A stretch of 64,000 nucleotides of DNA from Whitmania pigra (lineage: Eukaryota; Annelida; Clitellata; Hirudinida; Haemopidae), in the NCBI GenBank assembly GCA_021613335.1, contig JAJTWR010000341.1:1718501-1782500 (forward strand), read 5' to 3'. This document shows positions 34,247 through 45,639 of this stretch, one piece after another (position 1 is the stretch's first letter; each line of letters starts with the position of its first letter). Under the pieces are notes generated by a model, which saw only the letters and a list, made by a program, of their open reading frames with translations, was not told the DNA's origin and did not search any database. Made by a program: the position numbers and the translations under genes.

Positions 34247-37200
34247 TTAATGTAGATCAATTTCAGTTTCAGTCTTTGGTTCAGTTTCATTTTCAGTCTT
34301 TGGATTATCAGTTATTGAGTTACGTTTTTTATTCCAGGCATCCAAACGAAAAACAATCAAAATTATGAAAAATACAGCTAAGATTGCTCCAACTGTTGTT
34401 AAGAACGCTGTTATTTTCCAGGATGCTTCTTGATTTGGTTCTAAACAAAAACAAATGTAAAAATAATCTCGTTAATATCGTATGTTTTTAAATGATTATA
34501 AATTGATAATATTAACATTTAAAAAAGATTAAATTGCCCAACAAAATTAACTAAAACCAAGATTGTTTTAATCTAGAGCATCAAACAGGGTGCACTGATC
34601 GTAGCTGTATGGGATTTAAGGAATCGTGATATTAAGGAATTGTTTAGAGATCTCTTTAGAGATTTAAACGCAAAGCTTACTTACATATATTGGCATGACC
34701 TAGGTTAAGTGTGACCAAAAATGTACAAGTATTAATTGATATAATAATAAAATACTAATAATAATATGTTTATTTGTAAAGCGCCATAAGCATAAGCGTC
34801 AGGGGCGTTTTATGGCGGTGCAAGCTGGGTTTCGAACACGACACGTAACGACTGTTGCTTTTACCATTGTTCGCAGGTACGCCACCCTCTGGGCTAACTT
34901 GCATAGCCTACTATTTATACAGCCTTCCCAAGGGTGCTTGTGGCAATGCAGGCTGGGTTTCGAACACGACACATTGCGACTGTTGCCATTACCGGCGTAT
35001 GCAATCACATAAGCCATTCGACTGAAATGGTTTCGGATTGGTTTTGTTCTGGAAGAACTGAAATATAAAAAATTTTTAAATTTTTAAAAAATGATACTTT
35101 TCAAAGTCTGATAAATTATGCTTCAATAGGGTGTCATAAATACATTCATCATCAATGTTAAGTTAAACCAAATTTGTGAAAATTAAATTTTAATAGTGGT
35201 CAACAGGTTTGCAATGACATTACAAATATCACGATGAAACAATCCACACATTTTAATCTCTATCGGTTGATTTTTAATCGCCTTGCCAAAAAACCTAAAA
35301 AGGGCTAGAACATGGGCAGTTATCACTTTAACAATTTATAATTAAATATTACAAACAAAATTGTTAAACTTTTAATTATCAAAATTTTAATAAATTGTAA
35401 TTAATTTAGCAATAAAATTTGAGTTTCTTACCACTGACATGGCTCTGAAGAACCGTCAAGTTAAATTGCTTGATGGCAACTCCAAGCACATAAAAAGTAT
35501 ATTTTCCTTCATCAGTTTCATTACATCTCTTCAATGTGATGTGAGTTTTGTGTTCATCAACTTCAAATCTAGGATAACGATTACTCAGCGCAGCATCCCT
35601 CATAATGTATTTTTCTTCTTCGAGTTTCTTGAATCTACAGGATTCCAGCTGTTCATTATCACAGCAAGGACATTCAAAAGATATTTCACCACCCATTGAG
35701 CATGTCAGCAATATATCTTTTAATAAATATAATATTTAACATTAAATTATAAAAATTGGTTGAACAAAAATTACAAATTATATTTTAAAAATGATTTTGT
35801 CAGAGTTTTTAAACCAACTTTCAAATTTGAGAAATATTTATATATATGTATATTAAAGTTGTTTTCAGATTTGTTGTTGTAAATTTATAAAAATGATATT
35901 TTAAAAATTAAAAGTCTGATAAAAATATGCTTCAATAGCGTGTCATACATATATTCATTATCAATGTTAAGTTAAACCAAATTTGTGAAAATTAAATTTT
36001 AATAGTGGTCAACAGGTTTGCAATGACATTACAAATATCACGATGAAACAATCCACACATTTTAATCTCTATCGGTTGATTTTTAATCGCCTTGCCAAAA
36101 AACCTAAAAAGGGCTAGAACATGGGCAGTTAACACCTTCATTTATAATTAAATATTACAAACTAAATACACTATAAATTGTTAAACTTTTAATCAACAAA
36201 ATATTTAATGAATTGTAATTAATTACACAAATATTTAGCAATAAAATTTGTTTCTTACCAATGAAATGGTTCTGAAGAACCTTCAAGTTGAACTGGTTGA
36301 TGACAAATTTATCATCACCAAAAGTATATGTTCCTTCATCAGTTTCATTACATCTCTTCAATGTGATGTGAGTTTTGTGTTCATCAACTTCAAATCTAGG
36401 ATAACGATCACTCCACACACCATGCCTCACAATGTATTCTTCTTCTTCGATTTTCTTAAATTTGCAGTAGCGCATACGTTCCTCAGAACAGCAATAACAT
36501 TCAAAAGATATTTCACCACCTATTGAGCATTCCAGCGATACATCTTTTAATAAATATAATATTTAACATTAAATTATCAAAATAATTTGAACAAAAATTA
36601 CAAATTATATTTTTAAAATGATTTTGCCAGATTTTATAAACCAACTTTTAAATTTAAGAAATATTAATAAATATATTAAAGTTGTTTTCAAGATTCGCAA
36701 GCCATTGATCCTCAGAAGGTACTTGATTGAAAGACCAAAATAAAAAAATAAAATAAATAAACACTTCTAGAGAATTTCTGTTGAAATAGATTTTTAATTG
36801 GAATGATCTTTCTAATGAAATAGGCGTATAATGATAAAGTAGCAAAATCACATTCTAAAGGATATTTCTACGATTTACGATTTGCATCGTCTTGATTTTA
36901 ACTTGATAGTTTACTTTTATAAATCCAACTTATCTGTTAAGACATGTTATAATAATGACACAATAATAATTTAATAATTAATTAATTAATAAATAATGAA
37001 AGCATTTTTAGACAACGGTTCCATTTTGAAATTAACAATCAAACACCTACTATATGTTCGTACCTACTAAAATCTTCAATTCATAACGTGTTGCTTGGTC
37101 GCACTCGAAACATGTGAATTTGTAGTTTCCTCCGTCATCCTTGGCACAGGGCGACAAAGTGATGTGAGTCTTTTTTAAATTGATCTTAAATCTTGTAAAC

Positions 37201-40200
37201 CCGTCAGTGAAGTTGCCATTTTTAAAAATCACAGATGTTTGGTAAACTTTCACCAAATCACAAAAAGGTAATGAATTTCCATTGCAAGGAATTTCAAAGT
37301 TAAATGATCCACCAACATTAATCGTAAGCTTTATATCTTTCGAGCAAACACAAACACACAAATAATTAAAATAAATAGAATAATCAAAATAGATGCAATT
37401 TGAATTAAATTAAAATTTAATACGTGCATAATTGATGAAACAAAATGTACAACCAACTATTAAATGTGGCACTCGATAGCATGATGCTTGCTTCCCCGCA
37501 AGTTTCGCACGACCATCTAAATGTTTTGAATTTGTTGACAAACCTACAATAATTCATCTCTATACCATTTCTGAATTTGTCATAACCGCGTTTTTTTAAA
37601 ACTCCGTTTTCATACACAACTTCTCCATCGTCCGTGAAATTACATTCTTCCAAACAGTTGGGACAAGGGCATAAGAATTTTTGGATAGATCCCCCTCGAC
37701 ACACCTCCCAGTTAATTTCTGTTGCACAACAAGAAACAAAAAACATGTTACCGACTCAAATCGAAATTACATTCTGAAATATTTCTGAAAATTTACAACT
37801 TGCAAATTTTAGAATAAATCTTAAATAATTAAAATAATAATCGAGAAAACAGAATGATAAATTGATATAATTATTTAAAAAAATCATATTTATATCAAAC
37901 AATGCCAGAAAATTAACATTATTATAAATATATCATCATTGAAAAAGTAGCTTTAACATTCATGATACTGATGCTGAGGATGTATCATCAATTAATGTAT
38001 TTATTTATATAATTTCATAAATAACATATAGAAGATAAAATGTCTAATTGTATCTAATAAAATAAAATAAATAAAAAATATCTAATTATAATAATTATAA
38101 TCTATATATATAAAACAAGGATCTTGTATATATGTTTCTTATACAAATCTTTAATCCAGAACCGATTTGATTGAAACTTGAAACACCTGAGTATGTTGAC
38201 TATAGTCATTTGTAGTCATTATATATACTATAGTAGACGGTTTAGTCTACCTTGCAAAACAAACGATACATTATGTTGCGTTTTATAGCCAAAAAAGCTC
38301 TTCTGGGTGTATGCTGGTTCATGACATAAGCTTTTAATTCATATTTAAATTTTCCGTTTTATAAATTAGAACGATTTTTAAATTATATTACAAATATAAA
38401 AAAAAAGACAGCAGAGCTGCGTGAGTCCCAACTATGGAACAACAGAGATAGAGCCACCACATCTAGAGCTTCTGAGACATTACAACAACAATTGATCCTC
38501 AGGAGGAAATAAAAAATAAAATAAATAAATAAAATAAATTTATTACACAAATATTTAGCAATAAAATTTGTGTTTCTTACCGCTGGAATGGTTTTGAATA
38601 ACAGTCAAGTGAAACTGCTTGATGGGAACTCCAAGCTCATAAATAATATATGTTCCTTCGTCAGTTTCATTACATCTCTTCAATGTGATGTGAATTTTGA
38701 ATATATCAATTTCAAATCTAGGATCACTCATCGCATCATCCCTCATAATGTATTCTTCTTCTTCGAGTTTCTTGAATCTACAGGAGTCCAGCTGTTCGTT
38801 ATAACAGCAAGGACATATAACAGATATTTCACCACCCATTAAGCATGTCAGCAATTCATCTTTTAATAAATATAATATATAACATTAAATTATCAAAATA
38901 ATTTGAACAAAAATTACAAATTATACTTTAAAAAGGATTTTGCCAGAGTTTTTAAACCAACTTTTAAATTTGAGAAATATATATACGTATATTAAAGTTG
39001 TTTTCAGATTTGTTGTTGTAAATTTATAAAAATGATATTTTGAAAATTAAAAGTCTGATAAAAATATGCTTCAATAGCGTGTCATAAATAAATTCATTAA
39101 TAATGAATATCTTAATAAATAATAATTATTAATAATAATATATTAATAATATATAATGAATCATTATCAATGTTAAGTTAAACCGAATTAATGAAATTTA
39201 ATTTTTAATAGTGATCAACAAGTTTGCAATGTCATTACAAATATCACGATGAAACAATCCACGTATTTTTTATTTCCATCGGTTGATTTTTAATCGCCTT
39301 GACAAAAAAAACTTAAAAAGGAGCTAGAACAGGGGCAGTTTCCACAAACTATGAACATGAAAACTTGTGGCAAGAGAGGGCCATTGTTGCTGCCAAAGAT
39401 GTTCATGAAATCAACAATAAAATGTTATCAATGTTACCAGGTCCAGTCACTGAATACAATCGATACCATTGCAGATGATGTAGGTTGTCAATTTCCCGCA
39501 AGATTTCTTAGTCTCACTGGACCCAGCTGGTTTCCCACCATACCGTCTTTTACTAAAACTGGGATCTTCAATGATTCTACTACATACCGCTGACCCATCA
39601 AAACTTTGCACTAGGCTTTGCGTTAAAAGTTGTTGGGCAATGTAATTGAAGCAATTATCTTAACAGGAAAAGGAGAAGGGATAATAGTTTTTATCCCACA
39701 GATACCCCTCATTCCCACGGATATTCCTTTTAACTTCAAAAGATTGCAATTTCCAGTGAGACTTGCATTCTAGATAACTATATACAAGTCGCATGGGCAA
39801 TCTATTAAATACTGTGGAGTGGACTTGAGATCTCAGTGTTTTTCCCACGGACAACTTTATGTTGTATGCTCAATTGTGGGTTCGCCCAACAACCTATTTA
39901 TTCTTGCTCCAGGAGGTCAAACTAAGAATGTTGTTTATAACAAAGTATTGTGTTAATTCATATTAATACAAAACTTTTATACTATACATAAAGTTTATTC
40001 AACTGCAAATCTTTTACCGGGCAAAGCAAAGATAGTTTTAGTAATAATTTTAAGATTGCAATTGTGCTGAAAATCCCTAACATTTTCAATACATTCTCTG
40101 AATGGTTAACCTCAAAATTAAAAAAAAAAATGATTGCTTCGATTAGCAATTAGCGTAAGCAAATAATTAAAATTAATTAAAAATAATTAAACTCAATTTT

Positions 40201-40794
40201 AGAAAATAAACCCAAAATACCTTGCATCCTAATTAACAGAACAAAATCAATTAAGAGAACAAAATTTTGTCGCCATATCGTCTTCTGAATTTTGGACACT
40301 AATTAACGATAGAACAAGTCATCATTATTTGTTGCAAATTCATTGTTAATATTCATATTATTATTAATTATTATTTTTACTATTACTACTACTAATAATA
40401 ATAATTATTGCATAAAGCTAAAAGTTTGCTATGCATCACAATTATATTCGCTACTATTGGAATTATGAGTTATGGTTATAGTAATTACGTTAGTTGTAAA
40501 TTATAATATTTTAATCTTATATATTTACAATATAATTGTGTTATAATTATGAGTTAACTTATTCAAATTCTCATTCCGCACAATATCGAGAAATTCATTG
40601 TTAAAGCAAACTAGCTTTGAAACGTGTTAGTTAAGACATACAATCAGATAACAAAGCTATTTCTCTAGGATACAAATTTATGTTTTAAAACTTTTATATA
40701 TAGTTATAACTAATAATTTTTAATACTAAAATGAATTTTTCGCGGAAGCAACCGAATGGTTCTTGCAAATCGTACTGTGAAAGTCGTAAGCCAT
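34247..40794 (-). CDS. Gene H: five-Ig gene with alternative ends
   Basis: Phase-1 exons: 40776-40794 (MAYDFH), 40221-40298 (leader), 38581-38859 (Ig I), 37458-37718 (Ig III, CPCPNCLEECNF), 37064-37336 (Ig II), 36259-36543 and 35432-35716 (Ig I), and 34247-34440. The last exon has the stalk EPNQEASWK, a membrane span (ITAFLTTVGAILAVFFIILI) and an acidic tail with repeated KTE units ending EIDLH. If all are used the product is 557 aa. Two other possible ends exist: a secreted-type exon 36654-36721 (PSEDQWLANLENNF) and a GPI-type exon 35005-35057 cut short by a SINE. The leader has Asp in its hydrophobic core (LLIDFVLLI), the type II domain has lost its first Cys (LTINVGG) and the 36259 exon lost the F-strand Trp/Cys. 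The gypsy element sits just upstream. Confidence 0.6.
34772..35015 (-). mobile_element. tRNA-derived SINE, copy 3 (two heads)
   Basis: Two B-box/head modules ('tttcgaacacgacac' at about 34829 and 34956 on the plus strand, read in reverse) lie in one insertion, so it is a dimer or two nested copies. Its right edge falls inside the GPI-type last exon of gene H, replacing the hydrophobic end with MAYVIAY-type SINE sequence on the minus strand. Confidence 0.75.
38100..38340 (+). mobile_element. Possible Helitron 5' end
   Basis: Begins 'tctatatatataaaac' and continues with 'cagaaccgatttgattgaaa', both characteristic of Helitron 5' termini in animals. A helicase remnant lies 1 kb further right in the same orientation (39330-39960), so both may be parts of one decayed element in the long gene H intron. 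Confidence 0.45.
39330..39965 (+). mobile_element. Helitron helicase C-terminal remnant
   Basis: The plus strand reads, in broken frames, ERAIVAAKDVHEINNKML, then GNVIEAIILTGKGEG, FIPQIPLIPTDIPFNFKRLQ, FPVRLAF, SHGQLYVVCSIVGSPNNLFI and APGGQTKNVVY. These are the Pif1-family helicase motifs near the C-terminus of Helitron RepHel proteins (the usual wording is S-R-x-x-S/x). Several stops and shifts show it is dead. No Rep domain is in the window. Confidence 0.75.
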
Positions 40795-40932
40795 ATTTAA
40801 AAGATTTGAAAATTTCAAAAACATTGACGTCATACGATTTTAAAGGTTCACCGACTACAAATAGAAATTTAAAATTTAAACAATTAATTTTAGACCATGT
40901 ATTACAAGCTAGAGATAAATTAAATATGAGTT

Positions 40933-41043
40933 TGTAATGTAGTAACGATAGGGGATCTTTGTTTATATGGCGGCGTTGAAGTGCGGAAATTAAAAGGAAC
41001 GGTTGTTGGTTTTTACGAACAAATAAAACGATAGAACATCACA
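40933..41043 (+). repeat. 5' LTR of gypsy element
   Basis: 111 bp, base-for-base the same as the 3' LTR. Contains AATAAA (in 'gaacaaataaaacg') near its 3' end, a likely polyadenylation signal. Confidence 0.95.
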
Positions 41044-41203
41044 TTGGCGACGAGAATTTCGAAACGGACCTTCGCAAATAGTTTGCACCAATTTTATCGA
41101 CAAAAATCGCAAGTTTGTTCATTTCGGATAGACGCTGTTGTCTGGCCTCCGAGCGTTATCGAAGTCATCGAAAGCTACTATCGATAACACCATTATCTAA
41201 TCC

Positions 41204-44200
41204 ATGGCTGAAGCACTACCAACGTTTCCGTCGTTTGTAGTCGATTCACACGACTCAGCAGGAGTTCGATGGACAAAGTGGGTTTCTCGCTTTCGCAACC
41301 TGATGGTGGCCGTAAATATTGTTGATCGCAAACGTCAAAGAGCTCTCCTACTCCACTACGCGGGTGAGGAAGTCAACGACATCCTTGATACTCTTCCAGA
41401 TGCCGAAGCTGCAGAGGGAGAGGATCCGTTCGAAAAGGCTGTCACTGCTCTCAACAAGTTTTTCACACCAAAGCAAAACGTCGAATACCAGATCTACACG
41501 TTTCGACAATCTAAACAACAAACAGATGAACCACTAACAGCCTACTACACCCGTTTGAAACAACTGGCAACCTCATGCTCTTTCGACAATGTTGATCGTG
41601 AGATAAAATCTCAAATCATCCAAGGTTGTTTATCAAGTACACTACGCCGTAAAGCCTTATGTGAACCTGACATGACTCTCACTAAACTCATAGATGTTGG
41701 TCGTAGTTTAGAACTCTCCGATATCCAAGCAAAGAGTATGGAGAATGAGCATGTTAACAAACTGAGTCTGAATCGCAATAAGCAGATTTGCAACAATTCC
41801 AAGAAAACAGCTGACATGAAGTGTCACAACTGTGGTGGCACATGGCCACACGAGGGTGGAAAGACATCGTGTCCGGCGCATGGCAAGTACTGCAATTCGT
41901 GCAAGAAGCCAAATCATTTTGCGTCACAGTGTCGTTCGAAAGATGGTGCATCACAACAGCCGCCACATCAGCGACATCGCGACAGCATATCACATGATAG
42001 ACCGCAAAGCCGACTGCCGAAAACCCGTCATGGCAAATACCATCGTGTTCGCCGTGTCAATGCCGACAGCAACGGAAGTTCATCTGACAACAGTGAACAT
42101 TCATCTGAGCAGAGTCGTTATGTGTATGCACTGAGCGTTCATTCAAATCGATTGGACACCAAAAGAAATCTACCACACTTCTTAGTGAATGTAAACAACA
42201 CTACAATCGATGTCATCGCAGACTCAGGAGCAAGTGTAAGCATCATGAGCCAACTCGATTTTTCTAAAATTAAACCTGTACCTCAGCTGCACAGCAACTA
42301 CAAACAAGTATTTGCATACTGTTCGCAAAGCCCTCTCAAGGTGCTAGGGACTTTTCGTGCTGTGGTTAGATATAAAGACAGAAAGTCAGACACACTGTTC
42401 TACGTCATTGATAGCAAGGAAGGTTCTCTCCTAAGCTGGGAAGTATCTCAAGCACTACACCTACTGCACGTCGTGAAACCGATTGGTGAACGTACGACAT
42501 CCACCGATCAGATCGTCAATGAACTCGTCACAGAATATGCTGATTTATTTCGTGGTGTTGGTAAGCTGAAGGACTTCCAAGTCAAACTACACATCGACAA
42601 CGCCGTACAACCAGTCGCGCAGCCTCATCGTCGGGTGCCATTCCATGTTCGTCAACAGTTAGAAGATCAACTCAAGCATGACGAAGAGCTCGACATCATC
42701 GAAATGACAGAAGGAGCTACTCCGTGGGTGAGTCCAGTCGTCGTCGTACCCAAACCTAAGAGTGAAACTGGCCAAAAACGTGTATGTGTAGATATGCGCC
42801 AAGCTAACACAGCAATCAAACGTGAAAGACACATTACGCCTACTATAAATGAACTGATCAGTGATCTAAATGGTGCAACAGTTTTCTCAAAATTGGATTT
42901 AAATCAAGGATATAATCAACTTGAACTTGCACCTGAATCACGTTACATTACAACATTCTCCACGCATGTTGGTCTGCGTCGATACAAACGTCTCAATTTC
43001 GGTATTTCATGTGCTGCAGAGATTTTCCAGAATGCAATCCGTGAGACACTCAGTGGATTAACGGGCGCAATAAACATTAGTGACGACATTCTTGTGTACG
43101 GTAGAACCGAGCAGGAGATGTTCAACAATCTGCGTGCCGTGTTTCAACGTCTGAGAGAAAAAGGGCTAACTCTTAACAAGCAGAAATGCGTCTATGCGAA
43201 GCGCACTCTCGAATTCTTTGGTAACGTATTCACTGAACGTGGCATCATGGCAGACCCGAAGAAGATTCAGTCAATTGTTAACATGAACATGCCAACCAAT
43301 GCATCTGAAGTCCGCAGTCTACTCGGGATGACTAATTATTGTGCTCGTTTCATACCAAACTATGCTACAGTTTCCGAGCCACTACGTAGACTAACACGAC
43401 AGGACACACCATGGCAGTGGACCAATGAGCAAGAATCTGCACTCGCACAACTCAAACAGAAACTATGCAATGCTCCAGTAATGTCGTATTTTGACTCTGA
43501 CAAGCAAACAGAAATACACACTGATGCTAGTCCAGTCGGACTCGGCGCCATCTTGATTCAACGTGGAAATAACAACGAAGAACATATCATCGCTTACGCC
43601 AGTAGATCGTTGACTGATGTCGAACAACGATACTCACAGACAGAACGAGAAGCACTCGCAGTCGTTTGGTCTTGTGAACATTTTCATATATACATCCATG
43701 GCAAGCCAGTGACCATTCATACTGATCACAAGCCATTAGTCAGTCTGTACAACAATCCAAAATGCAAGCCGCCAGCACGCATCGAGCGTTGGGCACTACG
43801 CCTTCAACCATATGAGACAACCATCATCTACAGACCAGGTCATGACAATCCAGCCGACTATCTATCACGACATCCAACTTTGTCAAGTGACCGATCGAGT
43901 CGTGAAGAACAAATCGCCGAAGAGTACGTCAACTACCTCGTGGGTCATGCAGTACCGAAAGCTATGACTCGCATTGAAATTGCCACTGCGACCGTCAAAG
44001 ACAAGACACTGCTCGCTGTCATCGATGCGATCCGTACAAACGATTGGTCACACATCGCTAACATAAACACTAACGAGTTTGACACGTTCGCTAGAATGCG
44101 TGCTGAACTGTGTGTCAGTGGAGACAATATACTACTACGCAATAGCCGCATAGTTATTCCAGAGTCACTGAGGGAACGTGCAGTCAATCTCGCACATCAA

Positions 44201-45325
44201 GGACATCAAGGCATTGTCAAAACCAAAGCTTTGATTAGGGAAAAAGTCTGGTTTCCTGGGATCGACCGTTTGGTGGAAGAACGCGTCAAAGCATGCATTG
44301 CCTGCCAAATCGCCGTCGCAACCCCGCATCGTGAACCACTACAAATGACCCAACTACCGTCATCACCCTGGAGTGAATTGAGTATTGATTTTGCTCAGTT
44401 AACAACTGGTGACTACCTACTCGTGGTCATTGATGACTATTCACGATTTCCTGTGGTTGAAATTGTTCAGTCAACCGCAGCAGCCAGCGTGATACCAAAA
44501 CTTGATCGCATCCTATCAGAATTTGGTTCGTGTGACATTCTGAAGTCGGATAATGGACCCCCCTTCAATGGTTTTGAATTCACCCGTTTTGCTGAATATA
44601 TGGGTTTCAAGCATCGAAAGATAACTCCGCTATGGCCGCGTGCCAATGGTGAGGTCGAACGATTTGTGAAGACAGTCAAGAAGGTTATCAAGACAGCGCA
44701 ACTCGAACACAAGAATTGGCATCAAGAACTGAACATCTTTCTTCGTCAGTATCGTGCCACGCCTCACAGCACAACTGGTCGTCCTCCTGCGACAATGCTG
44801 TTTGGACGTCCCTTCAAAACAACTCTACCATCAACAGAATCATCTACAGTCACTGATACACAAGGCGATAGAAAATTTCGTGAGCGAGATGCTCTCATGA
44901 AGTCGAAGATGAAGGACTACGCTGACAACAAGTCCTATGTCAAACCTTCATCAATCAGCGTGGGTGACACGGTCATTGTGAAACAACCAATCACACACAA
45001 CAGATCACTCACACCGTACATGCCAGTACCACACACAGTTACGTCAAAGAACCACTCGATGATCACTGCTACACGCAACACTGACGGACAATCAGTCACC
45101 CGCAACTCGTCACTCTTCAAAGGAATAGATAACCGCTTGTCGGGTTATGCAAAATTCAAGGAACCATCCGAAGACGTGGTGGAAGGTGATGTCACATCCA
45201 GTGATGTCATGCCGCAAACTGCTCCGGAAGGCGAGTACAGCACACAGCAAGATCAGAACGTTGTACGCCGCTCCAAGCGTGAACATAAACTGCCCGCCCG
45301 CTTTGCAGACTATGTTGTGAACTAA
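41204..45325 (+). CDS. Gag-Pol polyprotein of Ty3/gypsy element, 1373 aa
   Basis: Domains in order, with approximate residues: Gag (1-200); zinc-binding CHNCGGTWPHEG and CNSCKKPNHFASQC (206-245); aspartic protease with IADSGASVSIM (about 340); reverse transcriptase with VCVDMRQANTAI, FSKLDLNQGYNQ and the catalytic ISDDILVYG (about 625); RNase H with IHTDASPVGLGAIL; a DYLSRHP linker; integrase with an HHCC zinc site (HQGHQG, CIACQ), the catalytic aspartates in SIDFAQL and DNGPPF, and Glu in NGEVERFVK. The C-terminus is hydrophilic. Gag and Pol are fused in one frame, so no frameshift is needed. All catalytic residues I can check are present, so the element may be active. Confidence 0.95.
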   Translation: MAEALPTFPSFVVDSHDSAGVRWTKWVSRFRNLMVAVNIVDRKRQRALLLHYAGEEVNDILDTLPDAEAAEGEDPFEKAVTALNKFFTPKQNVEYQIYTFRQSKQQTDEPLTAYYTRLKQLATSCSFDNVDREIKSQIIQGCLSSTLRRKALCEPDMTLTKLIDVGRSLELSDIQAKSMENEHVNKLSLNRNKQICNNSKKTADMKCHNCGGTWPHEGGKTSCPAHGKYCNSCKKPNHFASQCRSKDGASQQPPHQRHRDSISHDRPQSRLPKTRHGKYHRVRRVNADSNGSSSDNSEHSSEQSRYVYALSVHSNRLDTKRNLPHFLVNVNNTTIDVIADSGASVSIMSQLDFSKIKPVPQLHSNYKQVFAYCSQSPLKVLGTFRAVVRYKDRKSDTLFYVIDSKEGSLLSWEVSQALHLLHVVKPIGERTTSTDQIVNELVTEYADLFRGVGKLKDFQVKLHIDNAVQPVAQPHRRVPFHVRQQLEDQLKHDEELDIIEMTEGATPWVSPVVVVPKPKSETGQKRVCVDMRQANTAIKRERHITPTINELISDLNGATVFSKLDLNQGYNQLELAPESRYITTFSTHVGLRRYKRLNFGISCAAEIFQNAIRETLSGLTGAINISDDILVYGRTEQEMFNNLRAVFQRLREKGLTLNKQKCVYAKRTLEFFGNVFTERGIMADPKKIQSIVNMNMPTNASEVRSLLGMTNYCARFIPNYATVSEPLRRLTRQDTPWQWTNEQESALAQLKQKLCNAPVMSYFDSDKQTEIHTDASPVGLGAILIQRGNNNEEHIIAYASRSLTDVEQRYSQTEREALAVVWSCEHFHIYIHGKPVTIHTDHKPLVSLYNNPKCKPPARIERWALRLQPYETTIIYRPGHDNPADYLSRHPTLSSDRSSREEQIAEEYVNYLVGHAVPKAMTRIEIATATVKDKTLLAVIDAIRTNDWSHIANINTNEFDTFARMRAELCVSGDNILLRNSRIVIPESLRERAVNLAHQGHQGIVKTKALIREKVWFPGIDRLVEERVKACIACQIAVATPHREPLQMTQLPSSPWSELSIDFAQLTTGDYLLVVIDDYSRFPVVEIVQSTAAASVIPKLDRILSEFGSCDILKSDNGPPFNGFEFTRFAEYMGFKHRKITPLWPRANGEVERFVKTVKKVIKTAQLEHKNWHQELNIFLRQYRATPHSTTGRPPATMLFGRPFKTTLPSTESSTVTDTQGDRKFRERDALMKSKMKDYADNKSYVKPSSISVGDTVIVKQPITHNRSLTPYMPVPHTVTSKNHSMITATRNTDGQSVTRNSSLFKGIDNRLSGYAKFKEPSEDVVEGDVTSSDVMPQTAPEGEYSTQQDQNVVRRSKREHKLPARFADYVVN

Positions 45326-45357
45326 TATTTGACTAGGTTTTCCAAAAAGGGGAGGGA

Positions 45358-45468
45358 TGTAATGTAGTAACGATAGGGGATCTTTGTTTATATGGCGGCG
45401 TTGAAGTGCGGAAATTAAAAGGAACGGTTGTTGGTTTTTACGAACAAATAAAACGATAGAACATCACA
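45358..45468 (+). repeat. 3' LTR of gypsy element
   Basis: Identical to 40933-41043 and followed directly by GAGTT, the second copy of the target duplication. Confidence 0.95.
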
Positions 45469-45639
45469 GAGTTAAGTTTAAAACTTATGCATCCAAGTCT
45501 AATTAATAGTAATGACTAAATGATGGTGTGACTTTCACAAAACAACGCTTGACATGTTCTGCAAACCATTACGACGATACTTTCAAAAACTTCACAATTT
45601 TAGCTCATCCGAGAGAAAATATCTATACTTATTTAATAA

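Larger units (their letters stand above)
40933..45468 (+). mobile_element. Intact Ty3/gypsy LTR retrotransposon
   Basis: Identical 111 bp LTRs (40933-41043 and 45358-45468) begin TGTAATG and end ATCACA. A 5 bp target duplication, GAGTT, flanks them (40928-40932 and 45469-45473). The primer-binding region starts TTGGCGACGAG right after the 5' LTR, and a polypurine tract (aaaaaggggaggga) precedes the 3' LTR. One uninterrupted Gag-Pol frame fills the inside and there is no env. Identical LTRs mean a very recent insertion. It sits in the upstream region of gene H, 135-140 bp from its start codon, in opposite orientation to that gene. Confidence 0.97.
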
